Below are positions 45,754-54,799 of a stretch of DNA of 64,000 bases, in pieces. Numbering within the stretch: position 1 is the stretch's first letter; each line of letters begins with the position of its first letter. Source of the stretch: Thermoleophilaceae bacterium (GTDB lineage Bacteria > Actinomycetota > Thermoleophilia > Solirubrobacterales > Thermoleophilaceae); NCBI GenBank assembly GCA_030447725.1, contig JAUJOQ010000001.1, forward strand, positions 457,422 to 521,421. The letters run 5' to 3'. The notes beneath the pieces are model-generated. The model worked only from the letters and a program-made list of their open reading frames with translations, had not been told where the DNA came from and searched no databases. The translations under genes were made by a program, and so were the position numbers.

Positions 45754-47364
45754 ATGTCGGTCCCCCCCAAGCGCCGGCTCAAGCACTGGGGCTGGGGATA
45801 TGAGGACTCAGAATCCTCGCGCGAGGAGACCCTGCAGGCCGCCGCGGCGATCCGCTCCCACCTGGGCTTCGGCGAGGGGGAGGTGGAGAGCCCGGTGGCG
45901 CTGGCCGACATAGGGCTGCCCGAGGCGCGCCTCGCACCCCCGGCGGGGCTGGCCCCGATCTGTCGCACGGACCCCTACGAGCGCGCGTCCCACGCCCTGG
46001 GCAAGTCCTACTGCGACGTGGTCCGTGGCTTCCGCGGCCGGTTCGATCACCCACCGGACGTGGTGGCCCACCCCCGCGACGAGGGAGAGATAGCGGCCGT
46101 GCTGGAATGGTGCGAGTCCGCCGGCGCCGACGCTATCCCCTTCGGAGGCGGCACCAGCGTGGTGGGAGGGGTCGAGCCGCGGGGTGAGCGCCCCGCTGTG
46201 ACCATCGACCTCCGCGCCCTCGACCTTGTGCTCGAGGTCGACAGGGTGTCGCGCTCCGCCCGCATCCAGGCCGGAGCCACCGGGCCCGGCCTCGAGGAGC
46301 AGCTGCGCCCCCATGGGCTCACGCTGCGCCACTTCCCGCAATCGTTCGAGTACTCCACTCTGGGCGGCTGGCTCGCCACCCGCGCCGGCGGTCACTTCGC
46401 CACGGGACCGACCCACATCGACGATCTGGTCGAGTCGGTACGCGCGATCTGTCCACGCGGCGCATGGGAGAGCCGCCGGCTGCCCGCCTCTGGTGCAGGA
46501 CCGAGTCCCGACCGCCTGCTGATCGGCTCTGAGGGGATCCTCGGGGTGATCACCGAGGCCTGGGTGCGGGTCCAGGCGCGCCCTGGCTTCAGGGCCTCCG
46601 TCGGAGTCGGCTTTCACAGCTTCGAGGCGGGCGCAGAGGCGGCGCGGACCCTTGGGCAGTCCGGCCTGCAGCCCTCCAACTGCAGGTTGCTCGACCCCGG
46701 CGAGGCTGCCGTCACCGGCGCGGGCGCCGACGGCCGCGCTTTGCTGTTGATCGGCTTCGAGTCCTCGGACCATCCGCTGGACGCATGGCTGGCGCGCGCG
46801 CTCGAGTGCTGTGCCGACCACGGCGGCTCCCCCACCGGCGAGCCGGCTCTGCGCACCTCTACCGACACGGGATCGGCCAGTGGCAAGCCCGAAGGCGCGT
46901 GGCGCAACGCTTTCCTGAGAGCTCCCTATCTGCGCGACACGATGGTGGCGGCCGGGATCCTCAGCGAGACGTTCGAGACGGCGACCACCTGGGACCGGCT
47001 TCCAGGCCTGGTGCGCGATGTGCGCGAGGCCGCGGTCGCTGCGCTCGCCGAGGTATGCGAGGCGGGTGTGGTGACCTGCCGCCTCACGCACGTCTACCCC
47101 GATGGCGCTGCTCCCTACTTCACCGTGCTCGCTCCCGCCCGGCGCGGCGCCGAGTGCGAGCAGTGGCAGGCGGTGAAGGAGGCGGCGTCGGAGGCGATCG
47201 CCTCTGCGGGCGGCACGATCACCCACCACCACGCGGTCGGCCGCGACCACCGGTCGGCCTACGACCGCCAGCGGCCCGAGCTCTTCGCGGCGGCGCTGCG
47301 CGCCGCCAAGCGCGAACTGGACCCGGCGGGCATCCTCAACCCCGGCGTGCTGATCGACCCGTGA
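45754..47364 (+). CDS. FAD-binding oxidase, alkyldihydroxyacetonephosphate synthase-like
   Basis: PPDVVAHPRDEGEIAAVLEWCESAGADAIPFGGGTSVVGGVE, YSTLGGWLATRAGG, LIGSEGILGVITEAWVRV, HHHAVGRDH. Confidence 0.9.
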   Translation: MSVPPKRRLKHWGWGYEDSESSREETLQAAAAIRSHLGFGEGEVESPVALADIGLPEARLAPPAGLAPICRTDPYERASHALGKSYCDVVRGFRGRFDHPPDVVAHPRDEGEIAAVLEWCESAGADAIPFGGGTSVVGGVEPRGERPAVTIDLRALDLVLEVDRVSRSARIQAGATGPGLEEQLRPHGLTLRHFPQSFEYSTLGGWLATRAGGHFATGPTHIDDLVESVRAICPRGAWESRRLPASGAGPSPDRLLIGSEGILGVITEAWVRVQARPGFRASVGVGFHSFEAGAEAARTLGQSGLQPSNCRLLDPGEAAVTGAGADGRALLLIGFESSDHPLDAWLARALECCADHGGSPTGEPALRTSTDTGSASGKPEGAWRNAFLRAPYLRDTMVAAGILSETFETATTWDRLPGLVRDVREAAVAALAEVCEAGVVTCRLTHVYPDGAAPYFTVLAPARRGAECEQWQAVKEAASEAIASAGGTITHHHAVGRDHRSAYDRQRPELFAAALRAAKRELDPAGILNPGVLIDP

Positions 47365-48365
47365 GCGAGCCGAAGAAGGCAAAGGAGCTCGGTCGGGCCG
47401 ACCGCATCCAGCCGGGGCTCTGGCGCCTGCGCCTGCCGTTGCCCTGGCCGGGGGTCCCCCATGTGAACGCGTTCGCCATCGCGGCCGGCAGCGGCGTCGT
47501 CCTGGTCGACACGGGCATGCACGAGCCGGGCTCGCTGGCTCAGCTCGAGCGCGCTCTCGACCAGGCAGGACTCAAGCTCGAGCACGTGCGCCTGCTGGTG
47601 TGCACCCACGCCCACTCCGACCACTACGGGCAGGCGGGGCCGATCGTCGACGCCGCCGGGTGCGAGCTGTGGATGCATCCGGATCACGCTCACGCTACGC
47701 GCGCCGCCAAGCGTCCCGAGCGGGCCCTGGAGAGAAGGATCGAGATCGCGCGCCAGAGCGGAGTGCCCGCTGCTGCGCTCGAGTCCTATCGCGAGGAGCG
47801 CAAGGGCCAGGGGACGGGGGTGGCGAGGGTGGTGGCGCCCAATCGCGACCTGGTGTCCGGCGCCGAGGTGGACACCGACCTGGGCCGCTGGCAGGTGTAC
47901 GAGACACCGGGTCACGCGCCGTCGCACGTCGTGCTCCACCAGCCCGACCGCCGGCTGCTGCTCTCGGGCGACCACATTCTGGGCCGCGTCTCCCTGTTCT
48001 TCGACTACGGGCACACGCCGGACATGGTGGGAGAGTTCCTCACGAGTTTGGACACCGTTGACGGCCTAGAAGTGGACCTCGTCTTGGCCGGCCACGGGCG
48101 TCCCGTGCGCGACGCCCGCCGGTTGACGCAAGCCAATCGCCGGGAGGTGACCGAGGGCATCGCCCGCGTCCGCGAGGCGATTGCGAGCGAGCCACTCACC
48201 GCTTTCGAGATTGTGCCGAAGCTATTGGGCATCGAGAACCTGACGCCGATGCATGTGAGCTGGGGACTCTCCATGGTGCTCTCCTACCTGCGCTACCTGC
48301 TGGTGCGCGGGGAGGTGCGGACGGTCGAGGGCAGCGACCCCGGTCGCTGGGAGCCGGTCGCCTAG
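47361..48365 (+). CDS. MBL-fold metallo-hydrolase
   Basis: VLVDTGMHEPG, VCTHAHSDHYGQAGP (HxHxDH), ETPGHAPSHVVLHQPDRRLLLSGDHI; GTG start overlaps upstream TGA. Confidence 0.92.
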   Translation: MSEPKKAKELGRADRIQPGLWRLRLPLPWPGVPHVNAFAIAAGSGVVLVDTGMHEPGSLAQLERALDQAGLKLEHVRLLVCTHAHSDHYGQAGPIVDAAGCELWMHPDHAHATRAAKRPERALERRIEIARQSGVPAAALESYREERKGQGTGVARVVAPNRDLVSGAEVDTDLGRWQVYETPGHAPSHVVLHQPDRRLLLSGDHILGRVSLFFDYGHTPDMVGEFLTSLDTVDGLEVDLVLAGHGRPVRDARRLTQANRREVTEGIARVREAIASEPLTAFEIVPKLLGIENLTPMHVSWGLSMVLSYLRYLLVRGEVRTVEGSDPGRWEPVA

Positions 48366-49258
48366 ACGGGCTGCGGTGCTCTCGCCCAGGGCTGCGCCGC
48401 GCGCAGCGCAGCGAGGATCGCCCGCGTGGCCGGCGAGCGGTTGAGGGTGTAGAAGTGGATGCCCGGCGCCCCGCGGGCCAGCAGGTCCATGCACTGCAGC
48501 GTCGCGTAGGCGATGCCGAGGTCGTGCACGGCGTCGCTGTCCTCCGCCCGCGCCTCCAGCTCCTGCTCGAACGCGTCCGGGATGTCCGACTTGCACAGCT
48601 CCGTGATCCGCTTGATGTTCCGCACGGAGGTCACGGGCATGATCCCGGGGATGATCGGCACGGTCACGCCGGCCTCGCGGGCGCGGGCCACGAAGTCGAA
48701 GTAGAACTCGTTGTCATAGAAGAGCTGGGTGATGAGAAAGCTGGCGCCCGCATCCTGCTTGGCACGGAGGAAGCGGATGTCGGCCTCGGGGCTCTCGGCC
48801 TGCGGGTGCACCTCGGGGAAGGCCGCCGCGCCGACGGCGAATCCGAAGTGCTCGCGGAGCAGCTCGATCAGCTCGGTGGAGTAGCGCAGGCCGCCGTCGG
48901 TCTGGGTCCAGTCGGACTCGCCCTCCGGCGGGTCTCCACGCAGGGCCAGCACGTTGTCCACGCCGGCGGCCTCGATCTCGGCGAGCGTCTCGCGCAGCTC
49001 GTCGGTGGTGGCGCCCACGCAGGTGAAATGGGCCATCGCCTCGATCCCGAGGTCCTGCTTGAGCCACTTGACGATGTCGATGGTGCGGTCGCGCGTCGAG
49101 CCCAGCGCGCCGTAGGTGACCGACACGAAGTCCGGCTTGTCGTGGCGCAGGGTGTCCAGGGTCGCGCGCAGGTTGGCGTGACCGTCTTCGGTCTTGGGCG
49201 GGAAGAACTCGAACGAGAAGACGGGGCGGCGCTCGGTGAGGATCTCGTCGATGTGCAT
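48362..49258 (-). CDS. metF: Methylenetetrahydrofolate reductase
   Basis: FSFEFFPPKTEDGHANL, DFVSVTYGALGSTRDRTIDIV, AHFTCVGATTDEL, NVLALRGDPPEGE, ITQLFYDNEFYFDFV. Confidence 0.95.
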   Translation of the reverse strand: MHIDEILTERRPVFSFEFFPPKTEDGHANLRATLDTLRHDKPDFVSVTYGALGSTRDRTIDIVKWLKQDLGIEAMAHFTCVGATTDELRETLAEIEAAGVDNVLALRGDPPEGESDWTQTDGGLRYSTELIELLREHFGFAVGAAAFPEVHPQAESPEADIRFLRAKQDAGASFLITQLFYDNEFYFDFVARAREAGVTVPIIPGIMPVTSVRNIKRITELCKSDIPDAFEQELEARAEDSDAVHDLGIAYATLQCMDLLARGAPGIHFYTLNRSPATRAILAALRAAQPWARAPQPV

Positions 49259-49291
49259 GAGCGAAGGCTACCCGCAGCCCCGGGGGATCCA

Positions 49292-49522
49292 TCACCCTGC
49301 GGGGTGGAAGTCGAGACCCGTGGCCACCTGCTTTCGGCCTGCCACCTCGTACTGCACGTCGACCGTGTCGTTGCGCCCGTAGCTTCCGAAAAGCGCGAAG
49401 AACATGGCGGTCCAGCGCCAGAAGCCCACCCGCTCCCTCACGAGCAACCGGTTGAACACCAGCTCGCCGTCCTCGACCTCGTAGTCCTCGCCCTCGCTCT
49501 GAGGCATCCCGCTCACGAACAC
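49292..49522 (-). CDS. Hypothetical protein
   Basis: VFVSGMPQSEGEDYEVEDGELVFNRLLVRERVGFWRWTAMFFALFGSYGRNDTVDVQYEVAGRKQVATGLDFHPAG; the N-terminal extension of the ORF crosses a hairpin and is probably not coding. Confidence 0.45.
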   Translation of the reverse strand: MFVSGMPQSEGEDYEVEDGELVFNRLLVRERVGFWRWTAMFFALFGSYGRNDTVDVQYEVAGRKQVATGLDFHPAG

Positions 49523-49575
49523 CCGAAAGGGCGGCTCGGCGCCGCGCGGCAGGGATACTCGAGAACAGGGGGTCG

Positions 49576-49600
49576 CAAAGGGGGGCGGTGCCCCCCTTTG
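49576..49600. terminator. Perfect 11-bp hairpin CAAAGGGGGGC-GGT-GCCCCCCTTTG
   Basis: Exact inverted repeat in the gap downstream of the 49623-49964 minus-strand gene; no clear U-tract. Confidence 0.35.
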
Positions 49601-49622
49601 ATTTGCTTCCTGCATCGAGCCG

Positions 49623-49964
49623 TTATACCGCCAGCTCGCGGCGGAGGGCGTCGTAGGGCGTTTCGCCGTCGCGCTGGGTCACCAGCGTGCGCCGCAGCCG
49701 GCCGGTGAACGCCTCCGCCGAGCCGTCCCCGCGCACGTCCACACCGGCTCGCAGCCTGCCGGGGCCCTTCAGCTCGACCCGTCCGATCACGCGCTGCACC
49801 GGCTCGAACCGGCGCATCAGGGTCCCGCCCACGCCGTGCGCCGCAGCGGTGGCCTCGAGATCGTGACCGCTGCGTTCGAGCAGCACGAGGGCCCCTCTCA
49901 GGTTGTCGGCGTACTGGTGGAGCACCTTGGCCCCGCTGCGCACCGTGATCCGGTAGCCGCCCAT
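49623..49964 (-). CDS. Hypothetical protein
   Basis: 113-aa ORF MGGYRITVRSGAKVLHQYADNLRGALVLLERSGHDLEATAAAHG; leaderless -10 (TACGCT) 6 nt upstream of ATG. Confidence 0.5.
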   Translation of the reverse strand: MGGYRITVRSGAKVLHQYADNLRGALVLLERSGHDLEATAAAHGVGGTLMRRFEPVQRVIGRVELKGPGRLRAGVDVRGDGSAEAFTGRLRRTLVTQRDGETPYDALRRELAV

Positions 49965-49987
49965 GGGGCCAGCGTAATCTTCGGGGC

Positions 49988-50518
49988 ATGGGTCAGGTCG
50001 TGTCCGTGAACCTCGCCGAGCCGCGCGTCCTCATGCGCCGCGGGCGAGAGGTGCGCACCGGGCTGTGGAAACGACCGGTCGACGGACCGGTGCTCGTGGG
50101 TGAGCTGGGCCTGCAGGGCGACCTCGTAGGCGACCTTCGCGTCCACGGCGGCCGCGACAAGGCGGTGTACGCCTACGCGGTCGACGACATACGCTGGTGG
50201 GAGGACGAGCTGGAGCGCGACCTGGGTCCCGGCTTCTTCGGCGAGAACCTCACCGTGCGGGGCATCGACGCGAGCGGCGCACGCCCCGGTGAGCGGTGGG
50301 AGGTGGGGCAGGCCCTGCTCGAGGTCACCGAACCGCGCAGCCCGTGCTGGAAGCTGGCCCAAAAGGTGGGAGAGCCCGGCTTCATGAAGCGGTTCGTGGC
50401 CGCGCAGAGGCCCGGCACCTACCTTCGCGTGGTGAGAGAAGGCGAGGTGGCGGCCGACGATCGGGTCCGGGTGCTCAGTCGGCGACGCCGGTCTTCACGA
50501 TCACCCGCTCCGGCCTGA
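49988..50518 (+). CDS. MOSC domain-containing protein
   Basis: GQVVSVNLAEPR, GLQGDLVGDLRVHGGRDKAVYAYAVDDIRWWEDEL, GFFGENLTVRGID, EPRSPCWKL. Confidence 0.9.
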   Translation: MGQVVSVNLAEPRVLMRRGREVRTGLWKRPVDGPVLVGELGLQGDLVGDLRVHGGRDKAVYAYAVDDIRWWEDELERDLGPGFFGENLTVRGIDASGARPGERWEVGQALLEVTEPRSPCWKLAQKVGEPGFMKRFVAAQRPGTYLRVVREGEVAADDRVRVLSRRRRSSRSPAPA

Positions 50519-50593
50519 GGCGCACGAGCAGCTCGCCGGGCGCCGCGTTCCGCTCGCCGTACTCGCGGGCGCCGAGCACCGCACCCTTCCTCC

Positions 50594-51589
50594 TCAGCCA
50601 CCGATGGCGCTCATGCTGCGCGCGGGCTGGCGGAAGCCCTTCTCGCCCACCCGGTGCTTCAGCTCCTTGCGCCAGACGGCGTCGCGCACGATCCACTCCA
50701 GCTCGTCGTCGTCCGCGCCGTCGCGCAATGGAGTACGGAGGTCGGTCTCGTGCATGGAGAAGAGGCAGGTGCGCAGCTTGCCGTCGGCGGTCAGGCGGAT
50801 GCGATTGCAGTCCGAGCAGAACGGCTCCGAGATCGGGTTGATGAAGCCGATGTGGCCGCGCCCATCCGCGAAGCGAAACGTGCGGGCGGTCGCCGAGGGC
50901 TCGCGCGGGCACTCCTCGAGCGGATGCACCGCGTGGACGATCTTGCGCAGCTCGTCGCCGGTGAGCACCTGGTCGGGGGTCCAGCCGCGGTCGCCGTCGA
51001 GCGGCATGAACTCGATGAAGCGCACCTGGAAGCTCCCCTCGCGCGCGAACTGCGCGAAGGGCAGCACCTCCTGCTCGGTGAAGCCGCGCATGGCCACGGC
51101 GTTCACCTTCACCGGCGCCAGCTCGGGACGGCGGGCGACAGCCTCGAGCCCGCGCAGCACCTGGGGCAGCGAGTCGCGCCGGGTCATCTCGAAGAACCGG
51201 TCGTTTTGCAGGGAGTCGATCGAGACGTTGAGGCGCCGGATGCCGGCGTCGGCGAGGGCGTCGGCGTCGCGCTCGAGCAGGTAGCCGTTGGTGGTCAGGG
51301 AGAGGTCCTCGAGCCCCTCGATGCCGGCCATCATGCGCGCCAGCACCGGGAAGTCTCGTCGCACGAGCGGCTCGCCGCCTGTGAGACGCACGTCGGTCAC
51401 CCCCATCTCCACCAGCACGCGCACGATCCGCTCGATCTCCTCGAAGCGCAGCACCCCGTCGCGCTCGAGCCACGGCAGCCCCTCGGCCGGCATGCAGTAC
51501 TGGCAGCGGAAGTTGCAGCGGTCGGTGACCGACACGCGCACGTCGCGGATGCTTCTGCCATGGCCGTCGATGAGCGGCTCGCGGCTCAT
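50594..51589 (-). CDS. moaA: GTP 3',8-cyclase
   Basis: VSVTDRCNFRCQYCMP radical SAM motif, VRLTGGEPLVR, CSDCNRIRLTADGKLRTCLFS, C-terminal SMSAIGG. Confidence 0.95.
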   Translation of the reverse strand: MSREPLIDGHGRSIRDVRVSVTDRCNFRCQYCMPAEGLPWLERDGVLRFEEIERIVRVLVEMGVTDVRLTGGEPLVRRDFPVLARMMAGIEGLEDLSLTTNGYLLERDADALADAGIRRLNVSIDSLQNDRFFEMTRRDSLPQVLRGLEAVARRPELAPVKVNAVAMRGFTEQEVLPFAQFAREGSFQVRFIEFMPLDGDRGWTPDQVLTGDELRKIVHAVHPLEECPREPSATARTFRFADGRGHIGFINPISEPFCSDCNRIRLTADGKLRTCLFSMHETDLRTPLRDGADDDELEWIVRDAVWRKELKHRVGEKGFRQPARSMSAIGG

Positions 51590-51609
51590 GGTGCAAGGGT
51601 ACTCCGCCC

Positions 51610-52443
51610 ATGGAGAGTGAATCCTCGCCTCCTCCGGAGGGCCCGTCACATCCCAGCGACGCCGTGAGCAACGTCGCGTTAAACGCGCCGACCCGGGGAA
51701 ACCGCAAGCTCGAGGCGCTCTTGGCCGCGGCCAACACCAGCGACCGCCTCCGCGCCACCTGGCACATGCAGCACGTGGTGGCCGGGCGGATGGGCATGTC
51801 CGACCACTCCTGGGTGCACGTGCAGATCGTGCTCAACATCGCCCTGCGCCTGTCCCGCCTGCTGACGCGCCGCGGGGTCGAGCCCGCCATGGCGGGCGAG
51901 CACCTCATGCGCCACCACGACGCCGAGGTGGTGATCGCCGCAGCCTGCCTCTTCCACGACGCCGGCATGTCGATCCACCGCACCGACCACGAGGCCTACA
52001 GCCTGTTCCTGGCCGCCGACCTGCTGCCCTCGCTGCTCGAGGACATCTACGACGAGCCCGAGCGCACCGTGGTCGTGGCGGAGGCTCTGCACGCGGTGAT
52101 CGGCCACCGCCGCCGCGGCGACCCGATCACCGTCGAGGCCGGCATCGTGCGGGTGGCCGACGCCCTCGACCTCGCCCAGGGCCGCTCGCGTGTTCCCTTC
52201 GAGAACCGCCGGCCCAACATCCATTCGCTGTCGGCGGCGGCCATCGACGCGGTCGAGATCAAGGCGGGCGTGGAGCGCGCAGTGAGGATCGAGATCGCCA
52301 TGAACAACTCGGCGGGCATCTTCCAGGTCGACGAGCTGCTGGCCACCAAGCTGCGCGGCTCGGGCCTGGAGGAGCAGATCGAGGTTGTGGCCCGGATCGA
52401 CGCCGAGCACGAGAAGCGCCTGGTGCCGGTGTTCCGGATCTGA
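51610..52443 (+). CDS. HD-domain phosphohydrolase-like protein
   Basis: DHSWVHVQIVLNIALRL...AACLFHDAGMSIHRTDHE...HAVIGHRRRGDPITVEAGIVRVADALDLA. Confidence 0.85.
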   Translation: MESESSPPPEGPSHPSDAVSNVALNAPTRGNRKLEALLAAANTSDRLRATWHMQHVVAGRMGMSDHSWVHVQIVLNIALRLSRLLTRRGVEPAMAGEHLMRHHDAEVVIAAACLFHDAGMSIHRTDHEAYSLFLAADLLPSLLEDIYDEPERTVVVAEALHAVIGHRRRGDPITVEAGIVRVADALDLAQGRSRVPFENRRPNIHSLSAAAIDAVEIKAGVERAVRIEIAMNNSAGIFQVDELLATKLRGSGLEEQIEVVARIDAEHEKRLVPVFRI

Positions 52444-52526
52444 CGCCAGGAAGGCCCGCCTGGTTGCACACGCAAGTACCTGCTAACTTTCGGTTAGTAA
52501 TTCCTCGACACGGAAGCAGGTTCCAG

Positions 52527-53048
52527 ATGGACTTCGGACTTTTCCTACTCCACGCAGCCGTCGGGCTGTTCTTCACCGGCCACGGCGCACAAAAGCTGTT
52601 CGGCGCGTTCGGAGGTCACGGGCTGGCCGGCACGGCCGGATTCTTCGAGTCGCTCGGGCTGCGGCCCGGTCGCGTCCACGCGACCGCCGCCGGGCTGGCG
52701 GAGCTGGTGGGCGGTATCTCGCTGGCGCTCGGTTTCCTCGTCCCCTTGGGAGCGGCGCTGATCGTGGCCGCGATGGCCGCGGCCATCGCCACCGCCCATG
52801 CGGGCAAGGGCCCCTGGGTCACGGAGGGTGGCTGGGAGCTAAACGCCACCTACGCCGTCGCCGCCGTTGCCCTGGCGGGCGCGGGCGCAGGCGCCTGGTC
52901 GCTCGACAGCGCGTTCGGCCTCGACGTCTCCGGCACCGAGTGGGCGCTCGGCGCGCTCGCCGCGGGACTCCTCGGGGGCGCCGGTGCGGTGTTCTCCGGC
53001 CGTCTCGCCTCGCGGGGCCAGGACGGACGGGCTCCCTCCGCCGCCTGA
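52527..53048 (+). CDS. DoxX family membrane protein
   Basis: DFGLFLLHAAVGLFFTGHGAQKLFGAFGGHGLAGTAGFFESLGLRPGRVHATAAGLAELVGGISLALGF. Confidence 0.9.
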   Translation: MDFGLFLLHAAVGLFFTGHGAQKLFGAFGGHGLAGTAGFFESLGLRPGRVHATAAGLAELVGGISLALGFLVPLGAALIVAAMAAAIATAHAGKGPWVTEGGWELNATYAVAAVALAGAGAGAWSLDSAFGLDVSGTEWALGALAAGLLGGAGAVFSGRLASRGQDGRAPSAA

Positions 53049-53056
53049 CGCTTGCA

Positions 53057-53084
53057 CCGTCGCCGGCCCTCGGGCCGGCGACGG
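53057..53084 (+). terminator. Perfect 13-bp hairpin downstream of DoxX gene
   Basis: CCGTCGCCGGCCC-TC-GGGCCGGCGACGG; no U-tract. Confidence 0.4.
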
Positions 53085-53109
53085 CCGTCGTTCGGCTAGC
53101 GTCTGGCAC

Positions 53110-53406
53110 ATGCCCGAGCCCCAGAGCACGCTTCGGCGCCTCAACGTGATCCGGATCGTGGCGGCGCTCGACTTCCTCTTGCTGATCCCGCTGGTCGTGG
53201 CGGCGATCACCCACGCCGAAGGCGTGGTCTCGATCCTCGGCCCGATCCACGGCACCGGCTTCCTCATCCTGCTGGCGCTGTGCGCAAAGGGCGCCGCCGA
53301 GGACCGATGGGGCTGGTGGTACCCCGTGCTGGTCGTCGTGACGCTGGGACCGCCCGGCTCTCTCATCGGGGACGTGCGCATCCGGCGCGCGCTGAAGACG
53401 GCCTGA
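53110..53406 (+). CDS. DUF3817-like small membrane protein
   Basis: LNVIRIVAALDFLLLIPLVVAA...GPIHGTGFLILLALCAKGAAEDRWGWWYPVLVVVTLGPPGSLIGDVRI. Confidence 0.75.
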   Translation: MPEPQSTLRRLNVIRIVAALDFLLLIPLVVAAITHAEGVVSILGPIHGTGFLILLALCAKGAAEDRWGWWYPVLVVVTLGPPGSLIGDVRIRRALKTA

Positions 53407-53419
53407 TCTGCCCAGCCGG

Positions 53420-54754
<1,335 letters not shown>

Positions 54755-54799
54755 ACAGCCTCCTCTGTCGCGCTCTCGCCGGCCGCCGATTCTGACACC

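Noticed and set aside
45808-47382. 524-aa minus-strand ORF antisense to FAD oxidase
   Set aside because: No domain signature; opposite strand encodes a clear FAD-binding oxidase.
50475-50579. 34-aa minus-strand ORF (VLGAREYGERNAAPGELLVRLRPERVIVKTGVAD) after moaA
   Set aside because: Protein-like but overlaps the MOSC 3' end and has no start signal; too little evidence to call.
52483-52497. CTAAC-TTTCG-GTTAG dyad upstream of DoxX
   Set aside because: Only 5-bp arms; plausible operator but not distinguishable from chance.
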